Shown: positions 10,371-20,807 of the stretch, in pieces
Layout: each line of letters opens with the position of its first letter
Numbering within the stretch: the stretch's first letter is position 1
NCBI GenBank assembly: GCA_951802425.1
Contig: OX637795.1
Location: 3,266,501-3,330,500, forward strand
Length of the DNA stretch: 64,000 nt
DNA from: Clavaria fumosa
Taxonomy: Eukaryota; Basidiomycota; Agaricomycetes; Agaricales; Clavariaceae
Reading direction: 5' to 3'
Position numbers and translations under genes: made by a program
The notes under the pieces: model-generated
Seen by the model: the letters and a program-made list of their open reading frames with translations, nothing else
What the model was told of the DNA's origin: nothing
Databases searched by the model: none

Positions 10371-11902
10371 TGCAGGTTCGCGCTGCCCAACTTCAGCTCC
10401 TCAGCGCATTTCTAGAATCAATCGCCTATGGTGCGGCAGACCTTTCAGAAACACCTCTGGTGACCGACCAATAATTTTTTCTATTTAGGGTGCTACCTGG
10501 TAGTTTTCCTCAGGTGCATGAGGGTACTGCATGCGAAACATTCACAAGGCAGACAATTGCCCGTCTATCTCCTTGTGACTTCTTTGTCAATATTTTTTCT
10601 CGCTACCAAGGTCAATCATCCGTCGCCTCGCATGCACCCAGAATTGACATGCGTGCGCAGCATGTTGTCTTGACTCTGTTGCGCAACTATGAAGCAAACA
10701 CCACTCATATGGAGAGGCCTTACGCGGCTGAAGCGTACTTTGAAGACGCGGGGTCCCATTTAGCTGTCTTGGTGGATGCAACATACGTTACTACCACGCT
10801 TGTAGCCGATCTCTTCATTGTGAGTCTTTGGTTCTTCCCCAATTATTACTTATTGAGATAACGAAGGTCTACCGTACATGGGTCGTGTATGGACACGATT
10901 GGCGCATCGTAGTATTGCCCCTGCTGCTCTTCTGTCTCAACATAGGTAATTTACGTAGTATTCCGAAGTATCTCCATGCCCTGACTTTGCATCAACAGGG
11001 CTGTCCGCATGGTCACTATGGACGGGAGCTCAGCTCAGACTTCCATTTAATCCCAAGAGATTTTACGACGCAATTAGTCGTTCAAAGTCGTTCTTCGTGT
11101 CGGTTTAATTCGTTGGTCGCCCAAAATACTCAGTTGATATGCTTCTTTTTAGTTCGACTCTAGCATTGAATTTGATCTGTACTGGTAAGCAAATCGCTTC
11201 AGATATTCCTACGTTCGTGTTGTAGCCCTGCCTTTCTTGCAGCTTTGATCTCGTATCGCATCTGGCTTGTCTCAAGGGCTTCAGCACATGCGGCTGGTAA
11301 TAAAGGATTGTCAGGAACCGTGATGTCGGTTGTGATTGATTCGGGTCCGCCTTCTATTTCCCGTTGCCTTTTCGAAGATCCTCACTGTCTCTCTCTTCAG
11401 CTGCGATATATACGATATTTATGATTGTGCTAATTATCGTGGACTCATATCTATCGCCCGCTACGTATCTCCTCGTAAACCCTGTGAGTTTACGGATTTT
11501 CCACCCTGTCGTCAAGTGGAATGACGCCCTCTTGTCCAGATGTCCTCCATCATTGTAAGCGTTTCTCACAAGTATTCTTAAGAGCGGTTTTGAGACGCTA
11601 TCCAACTTTCATTCACAGGGCATAGTAGTGCGTTACGTCTCTCGATTCTTGACCTTTTTGCATAATTGACCGTCAACGTCCAGTTTTCCTCTATCATTAT
11701 TCGGCTTTGGCAATTGTCCGATAAGGAAGTTAACAATCCGTATACAAACCGCGCCTCAGGGCTCGTGTTTGCGCCGAAGTCTCCGAGACAGTTGCAGCAC
11801 AGTAGTGCGGAAATCGTTCTAGCACCCCGAAAGCCGGAAGAGTTCAACGAGTCCTCAAGCAGAACTGAGGAAGAACCGATGGCCCCAAGCAGTGTCGTGT
11901 AG
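10371..11902 (+). CDS. Seven-transmembrane-type agaricomycete membrane protein, many small exons
   Basis: Short exons with good GT-AG borders spell successive hydrophobic helices: QLLSAFLESIAYG (exon from about 10376), YLVVFLRC and LPVYLLVTSLSIFFLAT (about 10493-10610), YVTTTLVADLFI (to about 10819), VYRTWVVYGHDWRIVVLPLLL (from about 10867), STLALNLICT (about 11158-11190), LISYRIWLVSRASAHAAG (about 11243-11300), and AAIYTIFMIVLIIVDSYLS (about 11400-11460). A hydrophilic tail ends at 11902. This order, with the YR.WVV and YRIWLVSR motifs, is what I know from a large, functionally uncharacterised agaricomycete 7-TM family. No stop interrupts the exons I could join, so it is probably a real gene. 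The first exon and the exons near 11520-11660 are uncertain, so the boundaries are approximate. Confidence 0.6.
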
Positions 11903-12869
11903 TTTCTTCGCCTGCATCATCCCTAGAGTCTTCAGGCCACTTTGGTATTGGTTGTGTTTAAATGTAAATTACAGTAGTCCAATCCCTCACGCAGCCACCA
12001 CGGCTTCACGCGCCGCGCTGAGCGTAGGCCCAACGCCTCTGCACGCCCCGCTGGGCGAGGCAACGCCACCAAATACTTCTGCTTACTCGCACTGGGCCCG
12101 CACGCCTTGGTCCATGCCAAGCACCACCGAGCCGAGACATACCGCTCCCAGACTCCCGCTGCACTGCCTAGTGAGCGCTGAGGAAAAGGGGAACCCAGTC
12201 AAGGCATTTGTTGTTGAAGCACTACCTACGAGCACTCTTGATGGACTGGTGGACGCGGTCACTGGCTTGGAGCGGATCTTGACGACGCCTATTTCCTTCA
12301 CATGCATGATATTTCATTCTGTTCCTAAGAACAACCTACAATCTGCTCCTAGTGCACCCCCCTGCTTTCCCCGTTTCGGGAGCGCATCACGACGCGACCC
12401 TAATTGACCCTTTGGCAGCCCGCTAGAGGCTGAATGCGATTGCTGTTGGAGCTGCCCCGGCCTTTTTTGCTCAGGGTTTTTGCCACTGATAAGCGCCAAT
12501 AGACGCTCTTGACCCATGCGCTGGTGGAGCGACGGAAGTGATCTGCTCGTCGTCTCGTTCGCCGTTCGTTGCTTTTTGTCCGAACAGATTGCACTCACGT
12601 ACTGTAGAAGAAATATTGTAGTCCAGCAAAGCAGTTACAGTAGCACCGCAAGTGACATTGGCTATGATCGGTGGCTGTACATGTGACCCCCCTTCTTCTG
12701 AAATGTGACTCAAAAGTGTGACAACTTTGGAAATTTGGTCATGTCTTTTTCCTGCTGCTGCCAACCAACCGTTCTCGCTTGCTGTCCACGCCTCGAACAC
12801 GTTCCCTCCTCGCTCGTCAATCTTTCCCTTTAATTCCTCTCTCATAATAGCCATTCATCTCAAACCTGT
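11903..12869. other. Upstream region of the NYN gene
   Basis: No gene recognised. About 12600-12860 is repeated, in inverted orientation, upstream of both NYN-derived chimeric pseudogenes (about 32080-32340 and 43320-43530), so the promoter region was copied together with the coding part. A segment at about 12236-12300 is also present at 9188-9250. Confidence 0.5.
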
Positions 12870-15067
12870 ATGATTATGCTTCATTCTCCAAGTTCTGCGG
12901 TTCAGCCCACTCCACCAAGTCCAACCGCCACTACCCCAACTCCCCTCAGTCCTTTCTCTTCTTATTCTGTTATCAGCGACCCTACCTCCGACGGTGAGCT
13001 CGCTTCTTCCGTTGCGCGCTATCGCTTATCCTTTTCTTCACGCAGAACAACCTGATCTCGGCTCATGGACGTCGGTCTTCCGCGCCCTCAACTACCTCCA
13101 GCCTCCGCGGGCCATCGGCGTCCCCCTCGTGAACACCACGTCCGAGCCGCTCTCTCCATCGTCCACCGAATTCAGCCACGCCCCCTCCTGCGACTCGCTC
13201 TGGTCCCGCCAGGCGAACCTTTCCACCTCGTCGCACGACACCGCCGACTCGCACCCCGCACCTGACTCCCCGTCCCCGCCCGCCACCGCGTCCGACGGGG
13301 AGTCGTCCGTCTCGGGCTCGGACACGGAGGGCGACCCTGGCGACCGGGCGTCCGGACCCCCTGACGCCGATGCCGACGCCGACGCTCATGCCGCCGCTGC
13401 GCACCCGGCGCTTGGCTCGCTCGACTCGCTCGACTCAGCGCCGTCGCTAGGCTATCTTGACGAGGCACTAAACTTCATCGCCGCCGAGCGCGCCCTCGCA
13501 ACGCAGCGCGCCCAGTCCGCCATTCAGCGCACCGGCCGGTCCACCTCCTCCCACGCCACCGCTGTTGCTGCTGCGGCTGCGGCAGCGGCTGCGGCCGCCG
13601 TCGTGCCTGCTCAGAGCGGGACCGTGGGCGTGGGGAGTGCCTGGCGGCACGTTGTCCAGCCGCGCCGCATGCGCCGCCGGAAGAAGAGCAAGACGCCGCG
13701 CATCCTGGTCAGAGATGCTGGCGTCGTCGACGATCCGCAGCACCCCCGCTCGACCGTGCGCGGCCAGCCGGCGGACGCACCTGCAGAAGCCAGCGCGGGC
13801 CGTGATGTCGACTCTTCGTCGTCTGATAACCCCTCAGCCATGCCCTACAATTCGACCCCAGGGACACCCCCGCGCAATCACGCAGACAAGCAGAGCCAAC
13901 GCGCCGCGGCCGCCGCTGTCGAGGGCGAGTCCGGCCTGCGTCGCAGCCGATCCACGCCATCGCTCCGTATACCCCTCACGATCCCCGCTGAGCCCCAGAC
14001 TCTCCAGCTTCGCACTCTTGCGCACAAGTTGCGCTTGCTGTTCCCGGAGGACGCGGCGTCTCTCGCTGCCGTTCTAGCCAACAACTCCCCCGTAAGTCCT
14101 GCCAAAGTCGACGCTAGCCCCCCGGCGCCGCAGCCGCCGGACCCCTTGATCCACGTCTTCATCGATCAGTACGTTTTTTCCTCTCTATTGCTCCTGCACT
14201 TGTCTGTGGCTGACCAACCACGGCCACTCCAGCTCTAATATTCTTATCGGTTTCCTTAATTACCTGCGAAAGCATCCGCTACACACTCACCACAACAAGC
14301 AGAGGCACATGTCCCACGCTGCCCTTGCGCTCATCCTCGAGCGCGGGCGGCGCATCAGCCGACGCGTCCTCGTGACGTCGTCGCCGCTGTATCAGCCCAT
14401 CGAGAGTGCCGAGGAACTGGGCTACGAGGTCCGCGTGTACAAGCGCGTGCCAGACGTAGACCCCAAGCACCCACAGCAGCCGGCGACATCGCTTGCGCAC
14501 CCCAACGGCAACAACAACATCAGTATTAATGGTAATCATGCGCACGGGCAGGGCGGCAAGCGCCACAGTCGCAAGCCCTCCGGTTACGCATCGGGTGAGC
14601 TGGGCGAACATACGACAGGGACGACTGGGCTGACGACGGCGACCTCGACGACGGCGTCTCCTACCAAGCAGCCGCCGCCGCCACCAGTACCAGCACCAGC
14701 ACCACCCCCAACCCTTATTATCCCTCCCCCACCACCGATGAGGGTGCGATACCGTGAGCAAGGGGTCGACGAGCTGCTGCAGCTCAAACTGCACCAGTCG
14801 ATCGCGGACGTAGACGCGCCCGCTGCGGGGGGCTGCGCCGCGACGATCGTGCTCGCGACGGGGGACGGGAACGCGGGGCAGTTCAGCGAGGACGGGTTTT
14901 TAGGGCCCGTGCGCACGGCGCTGAAGAAGGGGTGGCGCGTCGAGCTGTATGCGTGGGAGGAGGGCCTGAGCCGCGCGTGGATGCGCGAGTTTGGCGACGG
15001 AACGTACAAGGGCCGGTTTTCGATCGTTGGGCTAGAGCGGTTTGGTGCGGATTTGTTGCAGGTGTAG
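12870..15067 (+). CDS. NYN-domain (PIN-like nuclease) protein, 693 aa predicted
   Basis: Three exons join in frame: 12870-12993, 13046-14168 and 14233-15067 (694 codons with stop). Splicing of the second intron creates VFIDHSN (about residues 413-419), the canonical first strand and catalytic Asp of the NYN fold. The domain continues NILIGFLNYL, VLVTSSPLYQPIE and VRVYKR. After a proline-, histidine- and threonine-rich low-complexity insert come VDELLQLKL and VLATGDGNAGQFSEDGF (near residue 625), which carry the further acidic residues, then ALKKGWRVELYAW and a C-terminal LERFGADLLQV. The first 400 residues are Ser/Pro/Ala-rich and probably disordered. Known of the family: metal-dependent RNase-like domains (LIMKAIN/MARF1, MCPIP). 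The target RNA is unknown. This is the only intact copy; three broken copies occur at 9795, 29918 and 41215. Confidence 0.85.
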
Positions 15068-15364
15068 TTTTTGATTCCCCCTCCCTTTTTTTTGGGTGTC
15101 TTTTTCCTTTTATTCACTATCCTCTTTGCGAGCGAGGATGCGAAGGTTGTGGAAGGTTGGGATCGGTTGAGATGTTTTGTCGTTGTGTTAACTCCCCTCC
15201 ACGTTACTTTTCTGTCTGTTGCATTGCCTGTAGCATCAAGGAGCTGTCAATCGTCTGGAAGTAGAGGTATTGTAGTGCTATGAATCAAGAACCAAAGGTC
15301 TTACAGTGAATTGTTTCTTGGGACACGAAAACTTTTCAAAGCTGTTACGGTCGACGGCAGTATC
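15068..15364. other. 3' flank of the NYN gene
   Basis: About 300 bases downstream of the NYN stop codon, T-rich at first (15070-15115), consistent with a 3' untranslated region. No other feature seen. Confidence 0.4.
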
Positions 15365-15890
15365 ACACTATGGAGGATAATTCTGTGGACCGCAAGATAG
15401 ACCATACATGTGTTGCACAACAGAGGGAAAACGATGCCGCGCCCTCATACGATAGCAATTCCCCGCTGCCTAAGACGGTCGCAATTTTGTTCTCCCACAG
15501 CGCCATCGTTTCAGGCTCCCCTGTCGGCAAACGTATTCGACACACTTTCAATTCCGAGTGGCCACAATCTACGGCCCAGGAACATGACAAGTTTCGGAGA
15601 GAGGAAGGCGGTGTACACGATACCGCACATGGAACAACCGACCGCCCCTGTACACGTTCTCCGCTCTCGACGCTTTTGACATATGCATGAACAATGCTGT
15701 CCTTAGTAGGCAACATTGCGGCACCACCCAGGGGTATTGAACCCAGCGACGAGGAACCCAGAGAATATTAAGCTCTGAAGGCGATGCGAACATTAGCATA
15801 CAACGAAGCTGTGATTGGAGAGAGAATGGAAACCACGACGCACCGTAATGGATGTAGCGGGGATCGTGAGCCACTTCAATGTACTCCAGA
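15365..15890 (-). pseudogene. Inverted fragment of a WD40-domain C-terminus
   Basis: On the minus strand pieces of the NACHT-WD40 C-terminal tail are readable in shifting frames: HAYVKSVESGERVQ, then KVCRIRLPTGEPETMALWENKIATVLGSG, matching the end of the gene at 1-3163 (KVCRIPLPMGEPDKMAVWENK). The shared 3' flank follows. The segment is an inverted copy of 9440-9785, but keeps a longer 3' end. It cannot encode a propeller. Confidence 0.65.
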
Positions 15891-15899
15891 CTTGGACGG

Positions 15900-16904
15900 G
15901 CTGGGGAAAGGAAACGGGTGCTGTGTGCTGTGTCCCCGCGGGCACGAGAGGCTGCTCCATCCTTGTCCGCATGTTGCAAGCTGGGACTTTGCAACGACCA
16001 TTCAGACCAGGGGCACTGCTAGTGACCTTGAAGTTACCCAGCAGGCTTGGGAATGACTTGTTCAATGGAATATACTGTGTCGTGTCTGTCGTTGGTCAGT
16101 TATCGCGAGCTCAGGACATACCCCGGCGTCAGCGCGTCTCACTCTCTTCTTCGCTCCCTCTTCCTGCATTTCTTTTTTGTCGTTAGCATCCCTTTCTCAT
16201 TCACATCTCCCGCTTCTCGTTGCATCACTGGCACGCACTGTTCTGCTCGCCTTTTCTTAGCTCCAGCCAAGTGCGTCTGCGGCAGCTTCGACAAGGATTA
16301 AATCCAGACACTGGTGCGTCTCTCCGTGGAGCAGACAAATTATTTTGTATGAGGGCTCTGGTCCGACTGCCTGCTTTTCACTGTGCTAGCCGCAAACGTC
16401 ACTGGCACGCTTGTCGCAGCAGCTCCCACATAACTTGCCATCCCGCTATGCAGTCATGCACCTCTCCAAATCCCATACTCTGCCAATCAATGTGAGGAAG
16501 AGGTTCGGCGATGCGGCGGTGCGGCGCAGCCTCTTTTATTATCACGCATATTATATGTTACGTGTCGTGTGTGGATCCCGACAAGCATCCCGCCCCCCAC
16601 AGCGCAGCGTCGTCGGAGTCGGACACGATGTGCTCATTTACAGTGTCTACAGTGGGGTTGATAAAGGTCCCGGTGGGGCAACGAGAGGCGGGAGATGTGT
16701 ATTTTTGGTGAGAAAGCGATGTCTACGACAACGAAGAGACAACGAAAAGAAAACGAGGGGACAACGAAGAAGGAACGAGAGTGAGACGCGCTTTGGATGC
16801 CGTGATTGTGAAGTCTGGAAGTGTGGCGAACGACGGACAACACGACGAGACCAAGCCTGCTGGGTAACTTCATGATGACTAGCAGATGACTCCGAATTTA
16901 CGTC
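15900..16904. repeat. Copy 0 of the spacer repeat that precedes each NLR
   Basis: From about 16047 to 16904 this matches about 32385-33229 closely (shared blocks around 16080-16280 and 16300-16640, and the last 60 bases before the retrotransposon). At 32385-33226 the same sequence runs straight into the second NLR. It was therefore the upstream flank of the first NLR before the retrotransposon inserted. No convincing coding sequence is visible; short frames are not conserved between the copies. Confidence 0.75.
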
Positions 16905-16993
16905 TTGGCTCTGTACTCAGGCCAAAGGTGGGAGGATGCTTAGGTAAACGGGTCTGTGCATAATGGTAAACTAGAGACTAGCTATGGGTGAGC

Positions 16994-17030
16994 TGGGGTC
17001 GGACAAGTCAGCAACTTGTCCGGACCGAGC
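16994..17030. other. Hairpin near the 3' end of the YR-retrotransposon
   Basis: GGTCGGACAAGT (16997-17008) and ACTTGTCCGGACC (17013-17025) are inverse complements with one bulged G around a 4-nt loop. It lies about 90 bases from the 3' terminus of the element and might be part of the terminal structure used in replication or recombination. Confidence 0.6.
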
Positions 17031-17112
17031 TGGGTGTGCCGGGGGGGGAGCGACAGGACCGCCCCCAAACGAGCCGACGGGCGATGACATGCGGGAGCGA
17101 ACACGGCACCCC

Positions 17113-18372
17113 CTACCCCGACAGGGCACCGGACGGCGAGGGAGGAAGACCCCGAGACAGAGCGGTCGGTTCCAGCGGGCTCACGTTTGAGTCCTCAACA
17201 TGGATATGGGCCAGCGAGTCTGCGGACCGCCAGTACGCGAGGAACGCATCAGATTCCCACCGCCCAAGCAACTTGACTACATCGGGCGGGATCCCTCGCA
17301 GTAGCAGCTCAGTCGTGCCGCCGATCCGGAAGCTGTGGCCCATGAAAACGTAAGATTCGCCTCTTGCTGCCCAGATTCTATTGCACCAGCCCAGAAGACT
17401 TCTCTTAGTCAGCGGCGCCCACTCACTGTTTCCCCGGTAGCCGAACAGCGGGAGGTCGCTCGGGCCATTGTTGACAGCCAGATGGTTCGCCATCGCTGAG
17501 ATGGGGTCAGCGGCCCCAGATTGGTAGCAGATCATAACCGAGGCCCCTTGCGAGCCAGTCGTCTTAGTCCAGGGCAACCGCAGAGTGCGCGACCCTTTTG
17601 CCGTTGCTACTGAGCCCAGGTCCGAGCGAGAGGGGAACTTGGAGAGGTCGTGGCGGGCGCGCGACACAGGGAGAAGCTCTCCCAGTCGGGTCTGGCACCA
17701 GAAGGCCGTCGTGGCCGCTGCCAGACAGGCCGCATCCAGCGGCATTCCAGCGTCGCAAGCGTCGCACAACATGAGGAGATGGTTAATGGTGATTGCTCGC
17801 CGCGCAGGAGCGAAGGAGCTGGACGGGCGCAGGTTTTCAACGCCGCGCAGGACTTGTTGGAGACGCATTCCGCCCTTCCACGGGGCGTTGTAGAAGATGT
17901 GCAGTGCCCGCACTCCAGCAAGGGCATTGCGGGCAGTTGAGCCCGAGAAATTACCCGCGAACGAGGCGCCGTAGTCGCACAGCAGGTCTTCTGATGCGGG
18001 TACACGGTTTTCTACTGGAATCCTTTTGCTTGTGCACCAGTTCAGGTATGAGGCGAAGCTCCGGTCGTAATTGCGACGTGTCGACGCGGCCCACGAAGCA
18101 GCCAGGGCCCTAGAGACAGGGCTATGCGACGACCTGCCTACCTCGCATGGAGTTGAGTCCGCGAGCTGCTGGGATGACGACCCTCCTGGCGTCACAGAGG
18201 ATGGTGGAGACACCGGGATGGCCATGGCCTCAATGCGACCAACCATGATAGCGGCGAGGGCGGCAGCCACAATCGACTCGGAGGGAGACAAGGGCATCGT
18301 AGTATCTGTAAGGAGTGAGGGTTGGGCTTGGGCCACCGAGCCACGGTGGTTGTGGCTGACACGAAGACGCAC
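17113..18372 (-). CDS. Tyrosine recombinase of the YR-retrotransposon, 419 aa
   Basis: The 419-codon frame holds the full catalytic set of phage-integrase-like recombinases: Arg229 (CQTRLGELL), Lys270 (LPWTKTTG), His346 and Arg349 (GHSFRIGGTT), Trp372 (GRWESDAF) and the nucleophile Tyr380 (FLAYWRS). An N-terminal SAM-like region (about 95-170, STRRNYDRSFASYLNWC) precedes it. Its job is to integrate the circular cDNA of the element without leaving an integrase-type signature. No stop or frameshift is visible, so the enzyme may be functional. It is the last gene of the element on the minus strand. Confidence 0.9.
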   Translation of the reverse strand: MRLRVSHNHRGSVAQAQPSLLTDTTMPLSPSESIVAAALAAIMVGRIEAMAIPVSPPSSVTPGGSSSQQLADSTPCEVGRSSHSPVSRALAASWAASTRRNYDRSFASYLNWCTSKRIPVENRVPASEDLLCDYGASFAGNFSGSTARNALAGVRALHIFYNAPWKGGMRLQQVLRGVENLRPSSSFAPARRAITINHLLMLCDACDAGMPLDAACLAAATTAFWCQTRLGELLPVSRARHDLSKFPSRSDLGSVATAKGSRTLRLPWTKTTGSQGASVMICYQSGAADPISAMANHLAVNNGPSDLPLFGYRGNSEWAPLTKRSLLGWCNRIWAARGESYVFMGHSFRIGGTTELLLRGIPPDVVKLLGRWESDAFLAYWRSADSLAHIHVEDSNVSPLEPTALSRGLPPSPSGALSG

Positions 18373-18461
18373 GACCGCCCCTCACGAGAACTTACAACTC
18401 AGTCTAGGATCATACAGACATGCTGGACGCATCGTCATGATGAAACAGTACTGGACAAAGT

Positions 18462-18625
18462 AATGATACAGTCTAAGGTGCATGAAACGACAAGGTAAAA
18501 TGCAATGATACAGTCTAAGGTGCATGAAACAACAAGGTAAAATGCAAAGGTAACGACGGATGAGTCGAGAGCAGATGAAATGACAAGCCAACAACGCAAA
18601 GATAACGACGGATGAGTCGAGACTG
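18462..18625. repeat. Short tandem repeats between the RT and recombinase genes
   Basis: A 42-bp unit (AATGATACAGTCTAAGGTGC...) is repeated at 18462-18503 and 18504-18545. It is followed by a second pair sharing TAACGACGGATGAGTCGAGA with a 52-bp period (about 18551 and 18603). The function is unknown; the repeats sit in the roughly 540-bp untranslated gap between the two enzyme genes. Confidence 0.75.
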
Positions 18626-18840
18626 GACTACGTGAGAAGGCTTCTAAGGCGAATGCAAGCTTCGAAACGAGACAACAAGCTGGAGGAAAAAACTTCTAAG
18701 GCAAATGCAAGCTACGAGATGAGAGCCGACCCGATACAGGAACAGAAGGGCACCGAGCCCAAGGAAGAACTCCATATAAAAGATGCACATGGGAGAGGGA
18801 CAGACTCTCAACCCGGCCCGCTGACCTTGCCAATACCGCG

Positions 18841-18950
18841 GCTACCGCAGGACAGCGTGCCCTGTGAACAGCCGAAGACGGGCGGGGCTTTACGGAGGTC
18901 CGTCAATACTGCAGCTACCGCAGGACAGCGTGCCCTATGAGCGGTCGAAG
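18841..18950. repeat. 73-bp-spaced direct repeat at the end of the RT/RNase H gene
   Basis: The segment GCTACCGCAGGACAGCGTGC with its following bases occurs at 18841 and again at 18914, with few differences over about 35 bases. The second copy overlaps the stop codon of the RT/RNase H frame (18915-18917). Confidence 0.7.
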
Positions 18951-20807
18951 ACAGGTGGGGATTCTCGGCGGGAAGGGGAGGCGGGGGCCAGGGGGAAACC
19001 AGCCACGCGAGGGGCCGTCGGCTGCGTTTTCCGCAGAGGGGATCCACACCACGCGAAGCCACAGTTCATGCTCGTAGAGCAGCAGAAGGATGCGGCGCAG
19101 GACGGCGTTTTGCTGGGCACCACGAGACCGACCAGCAGCAAAGGCGAGAACCACACCTTGGTTGTCTGAGTGCACCACGAGGGTGGCCTTACAGAGGCCC
19201 ATCTGTATCGCAACCAGCACCGCCAGCTCGAGAGCTACCATTTCGGCCCACCCTATGTCGCGACCCTCCGAGCACCAGCCAGTTTTGAGCGGCCAAGCGA
19301 TCCACCTCCCGTCATAGACCAGACCAATCCCCCAAGACGTGGAGGCGTCGACTGCGAAGGGGGAGGAGTGCTCAGGACCCCGTGCCCTTACTTGAATGCC
19401 GCAGCCGGCCACCGAGAGGCGCTCAGACCACCAACGCACATCGTCAAGGACGTCCTGTGGAGGGAAGAGGCGGACAAACTCCGACTTCAGGCGCTCGAAA
19501 CGAGCCGCGAAGGCATATAGGGAGGGAAGGTGCGCGCGGCTAGAGGGGATCACCACTGAACAGTGGTTCAGTGAGCCGATGAGAGACAAGCATGAGCGAC
19601 AATCAATCGAGTGGCTGGGCCTCCAAGCTGAAAGCTTTTCCAGGAATTTTGTTCTCTTAGAGTCAGGGATTGAAACGAACTTGTCTTGAAGGTCCCAGTC
19701 AAAACCGATGTAGCGAAAGCGGCTGGCGAAGGGAGCGCATTTTTGGGGGGACCACGGCCAACCAAGCTCAGCCGCCGTATTCCAGATGATTGACTCATCA
19801 AACGGGTAGGACCATGGCCCAGACAGGGAGTCCTCAATGGGCCGACGCCAGAAGCTGAAGTCATCGGCCCACTTCAGAATGAAGTGGACGCCTCGCGAGA
19901 GGAAAATCTCCTTCGCCGCGTCTGCACACCGGCCAAAAATCCCACTGGAGCTTGCACAGCCGAAGCAGCAACAGTGGTCCATGTAGACGAGGCCCTGCCA
20001 GAGAACACAGACGTGCAGGCGATCATTTGGGCGGACTGGCATTCGGCGGTGGGCAGAGTCGACGTCGAAGACAGCCACCTGGGTGCCAGGGGGGGCATCG
20101 AGAACAGCGGAGAAGCAGTCAATGAATGAACCCCAGTCGCACTGGAAACGGGACGCATCAATTTCGGAGTTAACCGAGCTCATTGATGATGACATTCGTG
20201 GGAAGGAGTGGTCCTGGATCAATCGGAGTTTCGACGTCGAAACCACCCCCAGCGGGGAGGTCCTGTAGGGGCCATACTTCTCGAGGAACAGGGCAGGAGG
20301 AAGAGGAGACGAGTAGCGGCCAAGTGCCACTTCTTTATTAATCTGAGTAGTAACGAAAGAATCATTTTCCAGCGCGGATTTGTGGTTGGGGGGAGAGAAA
20401 ACTTTGGTAATGACAGAGGAGACACCGAGACTAAAGCCAAAACGTATACCTAGGGGAACATCAGAAAAGCGCTTCAGAAGGCCAGCCTCCTGCAGGGCCG
20501 ACTCCCACCGCTCCCAGAGCAGGGGGGTCACAATAGGGTAGAGACAAGTGTCAGGGGTGGCCCTGGGCACTGTGCCCGGGGGCTCCGCACCTGGAGCAGA
20601 CATGCGAGAAGCTGCACGAGGATGAGCTGCACCCCCCGCCCGTTCCGTTGAATCGAAAGCACACGGTCTGGCCATTCGGCCCCCTCCAGCCAGCCGGGGT
20701 TTTGGACAGGAACCCATTAGAGCTGCTTTGGCAGGATCTTCCCAGGTGGTCCCCGCCACAAACATAGCAGACACCAGGGCGATGCATGGATCGAGGACTG
20801 GAGCCAC
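18915..20807 (-). CDS. Reverse transcriptase-RNase H of the YR-retrotransposon, 630 aa
   Basis: Reverse transcriptase motifs: a TSKLRLIQDHS segment, FDVDSAHRRMPV (catalytic Asp248 and Asp250), and KWADDFSFW (Asp315-Asp316, a WADD variant of YADD). FDVD with a following basic segment is typical of DIRS/Ngaro-type enzymes. An RNase H domain follows with PFAVDAST (Asp487), IGWAEMVALELAV, VVHSDNQG (Asp548) and ENAADGPSRG (Asp597). The frame is complete. Its 5' end overlaps the 3' end of the gag frame by 257 bases in another frame, so translation needs frameshifting, re-initiation or splicing; the first roughly 80 codons may be only overlap and not translated from this ATG. Confidence 0.9.
   Translation of the reverse strand: MAPVLDPCIALVSAMFVAGTTWEDPAKAALMGSCPKPRLAGGGRMARPCAFDSTERAGGAAHPRAASRMSAPGAEPPGTVPRATPDTCLYPIVTPLLWERWESALQEAGLLKRFSDVPLGIRFGFSLGVSSVITKVFSPPNHKSALENDSFVTTQINKEVALGRYSSPLPPALFLEKYGPYRTSPLGVVSTSKLRLIQDHSFPRMSSSMSSVNSEIDASRFQCDWGSFIDCFSAVLDAPPGTQVAVFDVDSAHRRMPVRPNDRLHVCVLWQGLVYMDHCCCFGCASSSGIFGRCADAAKEIFLSRGVHFILKWADDFSFWRRPIEDSLSGPWSYPFDESIIWNTAAELGWPWSPQKCAPFASRFRYIGFDWDLQDKFVSIPDSKRTKFLEKLSAWRPSHSIDCRSCLSLIGSLNHCSVVIPSSRAHLPSLYAFAARFERLKSEFVRLFPPQDVLDDVRWWSERLSVAGCGIQVRARGPEHSSPFAVDASTSWGIGLVYDGRWIAWPLKTGWCSEGRDIGWAEMVALELAVLVAIQMGLCKATLVVHSDNQGVVLAFAAGRSRGAQQNAVLRRILLLLYEHELWLRVVWIPSAENAADGPSRGWFPPGPRLPFPPRIPTCLRPLIGHAVLR

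Noticed and set aside
13063..13960. Long antisense frames opposite the NYN gene
   Set aside because: GC-rich coding sequence opens several frames by composition; none has domains, and the sense strand carries a complete spliced gene.
16411..16875. 154-codon frame in the spacer repeat as a gene
   Set aside because: The second copy of the spacer breaks the frame with indels and there is no domain.
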